Source: Nemertoderma westbladi (lineage: Eukaryota > Xenacoelomorpha > Nemertodermatida > Nemertodermatidae). Taken from it: a stretch of DNA of 64,000 bases. The first letter of the stretch is position 1. Every line of letters starts with the position of its first letter. Shown in pieces: positions 36,287-47,419 of the stretch. A program made the position numbers and the translations under genes. The stretch spans positions 1 to 64,000 of the forward strand of contig JAUCBJ010002550.1 of the NCBI GenBank assembly GCA_032718475.1. The letters run 5' to 3'. The notes below the pieces were generated by a model, which was not told where the DNA came from, searched no databases, and worked only from the letters and a program-made list of their open reading frames with translations.

Positions 36287-36307
36287 CCCAAAAACAGTTG
36301 GCCTCGA

Positions 36308-36377
36308 GGTGCGTCCTAGGTGCGTCCTAGGCTAAGCTGAGGTCCGTCCTAGGCAGAGGGCTAAGGTACGTCCCAGG
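36308..36377. repeat. Short direct repeats GGTNCGTCCYAGG
   Basis: Four copies at 36308-36320, 36319-36331, 36341-36353 and 36365-36377, close to the left end of the insert. They could be subterminal binding sites for a transposase; this is inferred. Confidence 0.6.
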
Positions 36378-37438
36378 CAGAGACAAGTTTGATTGGTTGT
36401 TCCACTTGCTAGCTAGGGAATTCCTTCTTGAATCCGTCATAGTAAGCGAGGCCTGTGATTGGCTAATTCAGAATTAATGTGCTGTTTGTTATTGTAAATT
36501 TTCTGGATGCCGAGAATGGATTGTAAAGTAGTATTAATTAAGAATTAATTCAAATGTAACTAAATATTACGTTACGGAAAAAATTTACAAAAAATATGTG
36601 AATGCTCCATTTTATATTTTTTATTTGTATTCTTGTTTAAATCAAACAAACAGGTAAATAATGAGTTGTGCGGTGTAGTGTAAATTATCATTGTTTGGTT
36701 GTGTGGCAACTGGAGTAGCAGGCTGGGTATTTGGGTAGCCCCAGTTGTGCGGGCCTGGACAGGGTTTCCATCCAATGCTAACATGTATTGCAACTGTATA
36801 ATGTTTAGAATGCCAGTGAAACAAAATAGGAGGGTCCTTAGTAGTCAACTGGAGTGGCAGCCAATATCGTAAATATTCATTCCAGAACATGTATTTATTT
36901 AACATGGGTTATATGCAGTTCATTAGTTGCACAGAAAAGGAGACACATAGTATGTTGAAGGTGGAGTTGATTCTATTGGTTGTCTGACTCGACGGCTGGG
37001 ATATCCCAGTGAGCGTATACAATAGCAGGGCTTCCCTCTAATAATGGTATCACAATGCTACTATAGTATATTATTTTTCATGGCTTGCGTTTATGTGCCT
37101 ATTAATCAGTAGTATTTAGTATTGTAACTGTAACAACTGTGTTGTTAATAATATTTCTTATAATTGTATATATTTGCTGCTACCTGTAATACATTTTACA
37201 ACTTTAATTATTTAATTAATTAGTTAACCTAATTTTAACTTATTAATTGGATATTCCTGTTTTGATTTCTACATAAAATAACCGTATATAAATTGCAGGT
37301 TTAGTTACATTTTAATTTTATAGTTTCGGTTTGTAATTTTTCACTTTGTCATACAAACTTAAATTTGTAAAAAAAGCTCTGTAAGTTAAATACAGTAATT
37401 TTAAAAAATAAGCAATGCATAACACAGATACACAAACA

Positions 37439-37457
37439 GGGGGGGGGGGGGGGGGGG
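37439..37457. repeat. Run of 19 G
   Basis: A homopolymer. Its length is uncertain because such runs are error-prone in assembly. Confidence 0.9.
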
Positions 37458-37500
37458 CAGTGGAAAAGTGTACCCGGGCCGCTATGTCCTAAATTAGAGA

Positions 37501-37575
37501 TCAAGATGCCATGAAGCAAGTTATTTTGCTATTACGACTCCTAATAGCAAAATAACTTGCTTCATGGCATCTTGA
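37501..37575. repeat. Perfect 34-bp hairpin
   Basis: Left arm 37501-37534 and right arm 37542-37575 are exact reverse complements with a 7-base loop (CGACTCC). There is no coding potential. A perfect foldback of this size suggests a recent inverted duplication or a structured RNA. Confidence 0.92.
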
Positions 37576-37816
37576 CGCAGTGGATAGCTGCCTTGTATTG
37601 TACATAGCCAACCAGTCTCTCTCTCTATCTGGGTAAACCAAGCACATACTGTAGACTCCATTATGTGGTTTACTTGTGCTAGTAGTAGATGCCACCAGGT
37701 CAAGGCTTGGTTATTGGCCTTATTGGTCAAGGCCTGCTTTACTCTGTATACATTTGACTTATCACAGCAGACTCAGAAATTAGTCATCAATGTAACATAA
37801 ATGATATTATATTCAG

Positions 37817-39034
37817 GGTGTTCGGACACTTCCCCCCCGGACACTTCCCCCCCGGACAGTTCCCCCCCCCGCTCAAGTAGGACACTTCCCCCCCGGACAC
37901 TTCCCCCCCGGACAGTTCCCCCCCGCTCAAGTAGGACACTTCCCCCCCGGACACTTCCCCCCCAGACACTTCCCCTCCCCCCCGCGGACACTTCCCCCCC
38001 GACTGTTCTTAACTTCGCACATTCGTATTTTTCATTTTGTAAGGTAAACGGACCGCTTGTATCCAGATAAGTTGTATCCAATTTTCCTTACGTAGCTCAG
38101 ATAGTGATCTTTTGCATCCTGATTTTACATTTTATATCCAAGTTTTATTTATGGGTTTTATCAATGCAATTACATAGTATTGTTTGCTAATCTTTAAACG
38201 ATTAATTATATTAGATGACCTATAAATTCCATCCACCGAATGATATACTGTTTTTATTAACTATAGAATTATAATAATTAATTGTTTTAATTATAGGTAT
38301 TATTATGTAATAGTCTTCTTCAAATTGTAGCAGATGGGGATGAATATTATTGTTGCAATCAAAATTATACCTCTCTAGGGTAAAATCGACATGCGTCGAC
38401 CTGTATTCTGTGTTCAGCATTACATACAGTATTAATATACATATTACTACTATACATACTATATAGATATTATACACACTACATATTAAATTTCCTGGTT
38501 ACTTGCGATATTTTTAATAGGATTTTGTTGAATTATATAATATTGTAGTAATTTATATATTAAATTGGTTAACATTCAATACAGCTCCTACTTTAGGCTT
38601 AGTCAATTTATTATCTGATGATACAAACATGAATTAGTTATTTCAAAGTGGTCTTAAGTCTTTCACCACGGGCACTCAGCGAAATACCGGGTTATGGGGG
38701 CGATAACCCCCAAGAAATGAAGCGGGGGGGTTTGGGGGCGGCAGCCCCCAAGAAAAGAAGCGGGGGTTTGGGGGCGGCAGCCCCCAACAAAAGAAGCGGG
38801 GGTTTGGGGGCGGCAGCCCCCAATTAAAAGAAATTAAAAGAATTAAAGGAATTAAAAGAGAAACAAACAAAATTTGACTATAAAAATGTTTCTTTTATAA
38901 TTTTGAAAAAACTTGTCTAGATACAACTTGTCCTGTAACCATCTTTAACTTTTGTTTATTGCTTTGATGCACCCAGATTAATTTTAACACTTTAACTGGG
39001 GGGGAAGTGTCCGGGGGGCAAGTGTCCTAGATCC
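37817..39034. mobile_element. 1.2-kb terminal-inverted-repeat transposon, non-autonomous
   Basis: Flanked by the 9-bp duplication TATATTCAG at 37808-37816 and 39035-39043. The left end has GGACACTTCCCCCCC repeated twice (37824-37853). The right end carries its reverse complement (about 38998-39027), 29 of 30 positions matching; the outermost 7 bases agree less well. More copies of GGACACTTCCCCCCC and GGACAGTTCCCCCCC continue inward to about 37998. There is no transposase frame. A 9-bp duplication fits Mutator-like elements (8 bp would fit hAT); the family is not certain. Confidence 0.78.
38695..38822. repeat. 36-bp G-rich minisatellite with hairpin units
   Basis: Three good units and one degenerate unit, each holding GGGGGCGGCAGCCCCC (a 6-bp GC stem) after GCGGGGGTTT. 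On the minus strand the frame spells GLPPPNPRFF repeatedly, which I take as a by-product. Strong potential for G-quadruplex or hairpin structure. Confidence 0.85.
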
Positions 39035-40051
39035 TATATTCAGTTATCTGGTCTTTTGTGGTATTCCACTGTCATTTAATAGCTACTTATTGGTCTTTAA
39101 ACAATGTCGAAGTCTCACCATTTTAAAGGATTGAAGTTTTACCGCGACAAGTTCATAGCACTTGCTAACAGCCCGAGTGGGAGTAGAAATCTGTACGTAA
39201 CTTTACAGCGTTTGATAACATAACTTTACAGTGTTTGAACCCATAACTTCTCAGTTTTTGATCCCATAACTTTAGGCCTAAAGTACCGTTTATCATTTAT
39301 TATATTACAATTTTACCGATGTACAATTTTACCGTAATGTAAATAGTTTTTATTATATTACAATATAATAATATTCTGTATTTTAGAAAAGACCTACGAT
39401 TTTATAATAGCTCAATTTATTATAATAGCTAATATGATTTCAATATAATGGTATGTATAACGGTATACCTCTTTTTGTGCCATTTTGGTACATTGTTTTA
39501 ATTACATAAACGTTTCACTGCAGTTCATTTGTGTAATGAGTAATGATTTATTTAATCAATAAATATTTATCTACTAATTATTAAAAGCAAAGAAATATGT
39601 AATATTCAAATTTATATTTTCCCTTAATTTCAAACCCTCTTTTTTATTTTCCTTCCCTTTCGTCTTTATTATCTTTTTTAACGCAACATGTGGGCGTGGG
39701 GTGGGCCTTCGCGCCGCACAAGAGTGAGTTAGTAAGCCTAGATAACAATATATTTAGCACCACCTAGTGGCGGGCCAAGGAAATTGTGCGACGCCAGAAA
39801 CTGCCTCATTTATTTGAGACCAAAGATTAGACCGACTGACGACAGACCGTCAGACAATCAGACAGACCTACACGAGGTTGAGATAGTGATACTTGTAAAC
39901 TAAGATCTCTAACTTTCTTGACTTTTTCTTTCCCTACCCTTCTTTTGCTTTTCTCCTTTCCTTTCTTTTCCCCTTTTCTCTTGCCCCTCTTTTTCCTCCT
40001 TTGTTATAATTTTTTCTTCCCCCCTCCGATCAGGCTATCTTACCCCAGCCC

Positions 40052-40059
40052 TAGCTCAG
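40052..40059. repeat. 8-bp target duplication of the nested insert, right copy
   Basis: TAGCTCAG, matching 36279-36286. The LTR sequence continues directly at 40060. Confidence 0.85.
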
Positions 40060-41824
40060 TTGGTAGAGCGTTGGAAATTATAAGTGTAGTAGGTATCGAG
40101 TTCGAATCCTAGTAAGTGCGAATTATTTTTTGTGCAGAATTTCAACTCATTTAAATTAACCGCTACAAATTAATTGCATTTATCTGTACCAATGAGACTG
40201 TAGTTATTTGATTGTAACCAATGTCGTGCAAGTTATATATTAGCTGGACCAATAGCTATCTTTAAAACCTTGTTAGAACCTATAGAACAATCGAGAATTT
40301 TCTCGATTGATTGCAGCACAAATTTGGTATATAAAGGTGCGATTTCGTTCATTAGTTCACTACTCAATCACTTCAATATTCACATCATTATTCTGTCGTG
40401 CTTAGTTTATTCTCAGATTACATTGTATTATAATTGTATCTTCTGTAATAAAGTCAGAATATTCCCTCAGTTTTCTATCTGTTTTACTATGGTTTCACTA
40501 CGGTGAACAAACTCAGGGACAGGATGGCCAGCTAGAGATCGGGCCGCAGCAATGAACGGGAACATCACGGGAATGTAGACGAGAGACAACCCGCAATACC
40601 TTTAGAGTTATTCGCCCATCGCCTGAAAGGTTAGACAGCGTTTGATCCTTGCTACCTAAGTGTAAGACCAAAAGATCAACAGGTAGAAGTAGTGACACGC
40701 TGTAAGCCCAAAATTACATCATAGGGACTGTACTGTCTTGATTCAGGAAAACCCACAGTAGACCTTCACATTCCTACGGGGGGAGAGCGCAGGCAGATAC
40801 TAGTACGCAGATAGGACGTAGGCACACCGGTACAAGGCATACACATTGGTTAGGGTGCAGCAAACTGTACGCTTAACTCTTGCTAAGTACAGGTGCGCGT
40901 GCGACTATTTGCAGTACGACAGTGTCCATTGCATTAGAACTTGTAGGCTAAGGGGGTTGCTGTGTTTTCACCTGAATTGGGATTGTACCGTTCAGGCGGT
41001 AGGGCAGTTTACACTAGGCGCAAATAAATTGAGGCTATCAGGGATATACTAACATCTACCGTGTCCCCGCCAACGCCCTAATAGGAAGTTACCCGGACTA
41101 CCTGGGTGACTAAAATTCTAGATAGGAGCCAGGATAGCTATTAGTACCCGTACGCCTACAGTAGTAAACTAACACATCTCTTCTTAGTATCAGGGACCTG
41201 GTACCTAAAATTGCCGAATTCTGGGCGTAGTATTAACCTTATGCCTGAATTTGAGTCCTGGAAATACGCAAGAGGGGAAGGAACCTTATCATTCGTGAGT
41301 ATTGGACCTACAAGTTACAAAATTAGAATATTCGTAAAATGCACACCGTACCCAGTAATTATATATGTGAAGGAGCAAAACTGTTTTGACCGTTCAGAAT
41401 TAACACACGCGCGTTAGAAATTATTTACACCTCGAAATATATAAAATTAACTTAGTCCGTACTGTGCTTTGCCCGCTAGTTAGACATCTCCAAATCTCTG
41501 CCTGTACCTAGCTAGCGTCCCTTCGCCCAACCATATAAATCACACCGCGGCAAAGTATACGAGCCTCTTAGTCCGTCAGTGAGTCAGCCTGATTTTAGGA
41601 TTCGCTGCGCGGGATTTTGTTTTATCGAAGTTTGTCTGCTCGTAGACTGTTTTCTGCCTCACCGGTTATAAGAGATCGATACTGCAATATATTCGCTTAC
41701 TTAGGGTTTACTGTTTTGGTGAGAAGGTCGGATTTATGATTTGATTTACAAACTTTACAGTAGGATATTGCAGGTATTGTTACCGTCTCTTCCGATAGTA
41801 GGAATAGGCGTATCTCTTCAATTA
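40060..41824 (+). repeat. BEL-1 3' LTR, second part (1765 bp)
   Basis: Matches 21646-23410 with no indel. Three of the four LTR substitutions that I found lie in the first 40 bases after the junction (TTGG for TCGG; ATAAGTG for ATGTGTG). It ends CTTCAATTA directly before ATAAT and satellite. Confidence 0.93.
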
Positions 41825-41829
41825 ATAAT
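41825..41829. repeat. Target-site duplication of BEL-1, right copy
   Basis: ATAAT, followed by ACACCCTGTAG, i.e. the continuation of the satellite unit interrupted at 21504. Confidence 0.88.
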
Positions 41830-41967
41830 ACACCCTGTAGTTACCACGTAGAACCTATACTATACTATAATACATCCTGTAGTTACCACGTAGAGCCTAT
41901 ACTATACTATAATACATCCTGTAGTTACCACGTAGAGCCTATACTATAATACATCCTGTAGTTACCA
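41830..41967. repeat. Satellite array, right end
   Basis: About three and a half units resume after BEL-1 and stop inside a core (GTTACCA, then TTTATATT) at 41967. This is the true right border of the array in this window. Confidence 0.95.
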
Positions 41968-43483
41968 TTTATATTATCACATTTGTTAAAACATCGCGAT
42001 ACTTGTAGTTTTACTTACCCAATAAATTTGATTTCAATCGTACTGTAACAGGAGTAAATATTTTTCAAGGAATTTTCTCAACTACAGTATTTATAGAATA
42101 TTATTCAGCTTTGATATCTAAATTTTTTTTTAGTTTTTATTCAAATAGTATCGTTAGGTTTCAGTAATGGGTAATATTTACTTTGGATAAACAAAATGTC
42201 GGAAACTTACTCAACTGCTTTAGCTGGTAAATTAATCACTGCAATATTACCAATGATCGATTATCATCTAGACTAGCATAGCTAGGCCCTACTATAAACG
42301 TGTGAATTAACCTAATGTGTAACTACAGTATGTACCAGTACATGTGAATTTGAAAGTATGGTACTTGTTTATGGGGTTATTTGATTTTAATCTTGTTATG
42401 TGCTGTACTGTACCTAACGGCAGCGTAAGGCTTGTAAGCTCCACTGGAACAGTAATTCGTTTGTAGTAAAAGGCGTATGTCGAAAGAAATAATTATAGAA
42501 TACATCGGTCAACAACATTATTACCTTTTCTTGAGGACTGATTCCGCGTGCCCCGACAAGCATTGAGTTTAAATACAGTATGCTATGCCTATGGGTGTGT
42601 CAATGGCGCAAAATACCCGCAAAAACAAAATGTGTGTTTAGTGGGGTTGAAAAATTAATTTAATTTAATTTAAAACATTAAGGGAAATGAGTAGGTTACA
42701 GTACAAAAACAATAAACGAGACTTTATCTTCCTTGCGGTCAATTTGCGCTGAAGATCAAAATTTTTACTTGCGGTCAATTTGCGCCATTATATATGCTAT
42801 CGGTAGGCTACAGTACTTTATACATCTTGTTATTTGCTACACCACACCCGTAAGGTGGCACTGTTATATGTAGCACTGTATGTATTATCATATATATTTT
42901 TAATATTTCAGTATTATGGATCAAAACAATCAAACAATACTGTAGGGTATGTTGTTGATTATTTTTACTGGTTTCATTTAGACTGTTGTCATGTTAGTTG
43001 TACCACTGGTGTTTTGATTGCCTTTCTGGCCCAGTTATTATTAAATAAACGCAATAATTTTTATTGTCCGTTTAAATCACTCATGATGTCCTTTTTTTTA
43101 CTTATAATGTCCTCCAGAAATTTACCGTTAGGTTCCATGTTACCATGTCCACCGGGTCCATGTCTCAGGCTATCAGTACCGGTATTATGTAGTATATAGA
43201 GCACTATATTAGTATTGCTGTATTGTATGTACAGATGTAGGTATAAAGCAGGTATTTTAGTACCGGTTCCGGCACCGGTATTGCTGTAGGCCTATTGTGT
43301 AGCCTACCATTTAAATACGGTAATGGTAGGCCTACCGGCTGACCGGTTGTGCTAATAAATTTTAAATAATTGATAGGCCAAACTGGATTGTGGAAAATGT
43401 GGATATTGTGGATATACCTTTCACATAATTTATCAGTTTTATAATGGATCATGACTACTGTCTTCTACTAACCGGCCTGACTA
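41968..43483. other. AT-rich stretch without a supported gene
   Basis: I see no recognisable gene. A frame at 42834-43199 has an implausible composition and no family features. A 19-base direct repeat ACTTGCGGTCAATTTGCGC (first copy imperfect at its edge) occurs near 42734 and 42769. TAATTTAATTTAATTT-type simple repeat lies near 42655. CACCGGTA/TACCGGTT words cluster near 43170-43345. Confidence 0.7.
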
Positions 43484-45280
43484 CTCCTTTCCCTCAATTA
43501 GTTAAGTGATCGTTTATTGTTTTGGTTAGAAAATCCCGTCTCTGTAACCTGCTCCTTTCCCTCAATTAGTTAAGTGATCGTTTATTGTTTTGGTTAGAAA
43601 ATCCCGCCTCTGTAACCTGCTCCTTTCCCTCAATTAGTTAAGTGATCGTTTATTGTTTTGGTTAGGAAATCCCGCCTCTGTAACCTGCTCCTTTCCCTGA
43701 ATTTGTAAAGTGACCGTTTATTGTTTTTGTTAGAAAATCCCGCCTCTGTAACCTGCTCCTTTCCCTCAATTAGTTAAGTGATCGTTTATTGTTTTTGTTA
43801 GAAAATCCCGCCTCTGTAACCTGCTCCTTTCCCTCAATTAGTTAAGTGATCGTTTATTGTTTTGGTTAGAAAATCCCGCCTCTGTAACCTGCTCCTTTCC
43901 CTCGATTAGTTAAGTGATCATTTATTGTTTTGGTTAGAAAATCCCGCCTCTGTAACCTGCTCCTTTCCTTCATTTAGTAAAGTGACTGTTTATTGTTTTG
44001 GTTAGAAAATCCCGCCTCTGTAACCTGCTCCTTTCCCTCAATTAGTTAAGTGAACGTTTATTGTTTTGGTTAGAAAATCCCGCCTCTGGAACCTGCACCT
44101 TTCCCTTTCCCTCAATTAGTTAAGTGATCGTTTATTGTTTTTGTTAGAAAATCCCGCCTCTGTAACCTGCTCCTTTCCCTCAATTAGTTAAGTGATCGTT
44201 TATTGTTTTTGTTAGAAAATCCCGCCTCTGTAACCTGCTCCTTTCTCTCAATTAGTTAAGTGATCGTTTATTGTTTTGGTTAGAAAATCCCGCCTCTGTA
44301 ACCTGCTCCTTTCCCTCGATTAGTTAAGTGATCATTTATTGTTTTGGTTAGAAAATCCCGCCTCTGTAACCTGCTCCTTTCCCTCAATTAGTTAAGTGAT
44401 CGTTTGTTGTTTTTGTTAGGAAATCCCGCCTCTGTAACCTGCTCCTTTCCCTGAATTGGTAAAGTGACCGTTTATTGTTTTGGTTAGAAAGGACCGCCTC
44501 CTTAACCTGCTCCTTTCCTTCATTTAGTAAAGTGACTGTTTATTGTTTTGGTTAGAAAATCCCGCCTCTCTAACCTGCTCCTTTCCGTCAATTAGTTAAG
44601 TGATCGTTTATTGTTTTGGTTAGAAAATCCCGCCTCTGTAAGCTGCTCCTTTCCCTCAATTAGTTAAGTGATCGTTTATTGTTTTGGTTAGGAAATCCCG
44701 CCTCTGTAACCTGCTCCTTTCTCTCAATTGGTAATGTTATCGTTTATTGTTTTGGTTAGAAAAGACCATCTATGTAACCTGCTCCTTTCCTACATTTGGT
44801 AAAGTGATTGTTTATTGTTTTGGTTAGAAAATACCGCCTCTGTAACCTGCTCCTTTCCCTGATTTTGTAAAGTGACCGTTTATTGTATTGGTTAGAAAGG
44901 CTAGCCTCTTTAACCTGCTCCTTTCCTTAATTTGGTAAAGTGACTGTTTATTGTTTTGGTTAGAAAATCCCGCCTCTAAAACCTGCTCCTTTCCGTCAAT
45001 TAGTTAAGTGATCGTTTATTGTTTTGGTTAGAAAATCCCGCCTCTGTAAGCTGCTCCTTTCCCTCAATTAGTTAAGTGATCGTTTTATTGTTTTGGTTAG
45101 GAAATCCCGCCTCTGTAACCTGCTCCTTTCCCTGATTTGGTAAAGTGACCGTTTATTGTTTTGGTTAGAAAGGCTAGCCTCTTTATCCTGCTCCTTTCCT
45201 TCATTTGGTAAAGTGACTGTTTATTGTTTTGGTTAGAAAATCCGGTCTTAACCTGCTCCTTTCCATCAATTGGTAATTGT
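43484..45280. repeat. 68-bp minisatellite, about 26 copies
   Basis: Unit consensus runs CTGCTCCTTTCCCTCAATTA, then GTTAAGTGATCGTTTATTG, then TTTTGGTTAGAAAATCCCGC, then CTCTGTAAC. Copies diverge by a few bases each. Variants (TCATTTAGTAAAGTGACTG; AAAGGACCGCC or AAAGGCTAGCC) are interspersed and recur, suggesting turnover by unequal exchange. It has no coding function. Confidence 0.95.
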
Positions 45281-45422
45281 TTTTGGCTATTAAATGAGTG
45301 TTTTGCTACGTCATGTGGTAATCGACTATCGACAACAACCACAAACTATTAAATTTAGAGTCTTTTACCACAGACGCATATGGAAATCTATCTCATCTTC
45401 TATACCTATAAATATCAAATTC

Positions 45423-45443
45423 TGTCTGTCTCTCTCTCTCTCT
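45423..45443. repeat. Short CTGT/CT simple repeat
   Basis: CTGTCTGTCTCTCTCTCTCT, a dinucleotide microsatellite. Confidence 0.85.
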
Positions 45444-45608
45444 GTGTTCGAACTCCTCCAAAACGGGCGGAGGGATTGCGCTGGAACTTGGCATGTGTGT
45501 ATAACTTTAACCAGCGGTCGTACTGTACCAGGCCCATTCTCCACTGGTACTGTAAAAGGCACAAAGTCATAACTAGTTTTCAGATATTGTCTGATTCGGA
45601 GGATTATA

Positions 45609-45748
45609 GCTCGCGTGCTCGCTTGCTCGCGTGCTTGCATTCTCGCGTGCTCTCTTGCTCACGTGCTCGCTTGCTCGCGTGATGGCGTGCTCGCTTGCTG
45701 GCGTGCTCACGTGCTGGCGTGCTCGCTTGCTGGCGTGCTCGCGCGCTC
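45609..45748. repeat. GC-rich octamer repeat
   Basis: About 17 copies of an 8-bp unit GCTCGCGT/GCTCGCTT/GCTGGCGT. Because 8 is not a multiple of 3 and stops are rare, several overlapping frames stay open on both strands; these are not genes. Confidence 0.9.
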
Positions 45749-47194
45749 TATCTGTCAAAAGATATTTGTTGGCAAATGTAAGAATTATTTACCACCATTT
45801 ATTACAGTATTACGGATTTGTGAGATTAAGGGGGCTGTACTCCCCCCTTAATAACGAAACGAAAATCTTGAGTGATCCAACAGAAACTTATAATATTTAC
45901 ATATAAAATATGGTTAAAACGGAGGAACGAAAAGCAGAACCAAAGGCGTTACTAAAATAATAATAAAAAGATTCGCAATATTAGACTACGGTAAACAATG
46001 AACAATAATGCTCTCCATTGATATTATACTGTACATATTTGTTGTATTTACCACACTCAGGTTGTATCTACTGTATGTAATATTATTACTCTACTGTATA
46101 TATATTTCTCTCTATTTTATATTTCTCATATTTCACTATATTTCTCTATATTATATTTTTCAATAAATAAATATACACCACTCAGCCACTTGGCAGGTTG
46201 GGGTCGAAATTCCCTGTATTTTTTTTTATTAACATAGTGACGTCGGTCCAGCCGACATTATATTATCTTCAAAGTAAAATTGTGTAGTACATCATGCACA
46301 AGTAACGGGTAAAACGAGTAAAACGAACGCGCAAATAATTACATGTGCTGCGTAGTACATCCGGTAAAAGTAGCGAGTAGACCAAACACACAATCACAAA
46401 CACATAGGTTAAAAAAAATAAAAATACGTACATTGTCGGTAGGACCCTATAAACTTATAAAATAAAGAGTTTGTTACGATCGATTTCGAGCTCCTAGGCC
46501 CATTCTCAAGTAAATAATTAACAATATGAAATCACATTACAGACTAAATAATGAAATGGAGTAGGCCTACATGGAATAGCTGAATACGTAAGAAAATTAC
46601 AGAAATACACTAAAATAAGTAACGAAATAAACTGCAAAGCCCTGGTAAAACTCAGAAACCGAACAACAGACTTACAATAAAATAAATACTGATTTAATAC
46701 AGTTAGATGTTGTACGATAAAACCAAAGATACCGTTACCGGTTTGTAATGCTGGTTCTGTAGTCTGATAGCCTGGGCTACATGGTGTACGGTGTAGGCCA
46801 TGGTACGGTAGGCTGTCAGGCAGGGTCAGTACACCAGTACAATTCGTACTAACAGTTGACAGATAAAATATTCAGGTGAACCTAAAGATATACAGTACAG
46901 TAGTTAAAATAACGGGGCGGGAAAAGTTAATATAGAGCACCATATACCATAGTAGAACTAAATAAAAGGACATGGCATATAAAATAAGTAGAACAAATAG
47001 GGCATGACTAAAAGTAAATAAAGGCACGGCGTATTGGAATAAATTAATTTAAACTTGTGCAAAATCTTAAACTACAGTAGTTACGATAGGTTGTGTTAAA
47101 CATAAAATAAACTAAATTAAAACTGGAATCCAAAATTCCAACAGTTTTTATTTTCATTCCATTTTTATAATTCCATTTTTTCATACACCGAGAT
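45749..47194. other. AT-rich stretch without a supported gene
   Basis: No gene or exon recognised. It lies upstream of the BEL-3 gag relic and could contain its leader or LTR, but I could not find a matching second LTR. Confidence 0.6.
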
Positions 47195-47419
47195 ATGGAG
47201 GGGACCATTGCCCCCAATGATATATCCCACACAGGGAAAGTCGATGAACCCGAGAGGCGAAGCACAGCCAGAGAAGCTGCATCCGTACCGTCGAGCGCAC
47301 TGGAGATTCAAGCGATGGGAATGGCAACACTAATCGACGCGCTAAAATCTAGAATAGAGCTGCCACCCGTGGAGCCTTTTAAGTTTGATGGTAGCAAGCC
47401 GGAAGAATATCTACGTTCC
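47195..47419 (+). pseudogene. BEL-3 relic: gag N-terminal fragment
   Basis: An ATG at 47195 opens MEGTIAPNDISHTGK and runs into VEPFKFDGSKPEEYLR, the start of a Pao-type gag core. The reading is interrupted at 47419 by the BEL-2 LTR; the remainder continues after 52317. Because the target duplication GTTCC falls here, this ORF is the target that BEL-2 entered. Confidence 0.8.

Larger units (their letters stand above)
36287..40051. mobile_element. 3765-bp non-coding insert in the BEL-1 3' LTR
   Basis: It begins CCCAAAAACAGTTGG and ends CTTACCCCAGCCC. It is flanked by TAGCTCAG on both sides, and its removal restores an LTR of exact length. I see no terminal inverted repeats, LTRs, poly(A) or tail, and no convincing coding sequence. 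An 8-bp duplication fits hAT-type transposition, but the ends do not fit, so the class is unknown. Inside are a four-copy GTNCGTCCTAGG repeat at 36308-36377, a 19-G run, a perfect hairpin, a nested TIR element and AT-rich sequence. Confidence 0.8.
21505..41824 (+). mobile_element. BEL-1: giant BEL/Pao LTR retrotransposon carrying a nested insert
   Basis: The element is bounded by 1906-bp direct repeats and a 5-bp target duplication, ATAAT, at 21500-21504 and 41825-41829; satellite sequence continues on both sides. Removing the 3765-bp insert and one TAGCTCAG copy from the 3' LTR gives 141 + 1765 = 1906 bp, exactly the 5' LTR length. The element without the insert is 16,547 bp. The interior (23411-36145) has a leader, gag-protease-RT, the rest of RT, RNase H, integrase and a third ORF. 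I found four substitutions between the LTRs, so the insertion is young. The coding region nevertheless has an in-frame TGA and at least two frame breaks. Confidence 0.95.

Noticed and set aside
37817-38070. Pro/Ser-rich frame on plus and Gly/Ser-rich frame on minus as a structural protein
   Set aside because: Encoded by the C-tract terminal repeats of the TIR element.
38676-38870. Repeated GLPPPNPRFF peptide on the minus strand
   Set aside because: By-product of a 36-bp G-rich minisatellite with hairpin units.
36287-40051. Insert as a typical hAT element
   Set aside because: The 8-bp duplication fits, but the ends are not inverted repeats and there is no transposase; class left open.
42834-43199. 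121-codon frame as a membrane protein
   Set aside because: Starts without an ATG, lies in AT-rich intergenic DNA and has no family resemblance; hydrophobicity follows T-richness.
45573-45906. Overlapping Arg/Ala/Ser- and Leu/Ala/Cys-rich ORFs
   Set aside because: Created by an 8-bp GC repeat that stays open in several frames on both strands.
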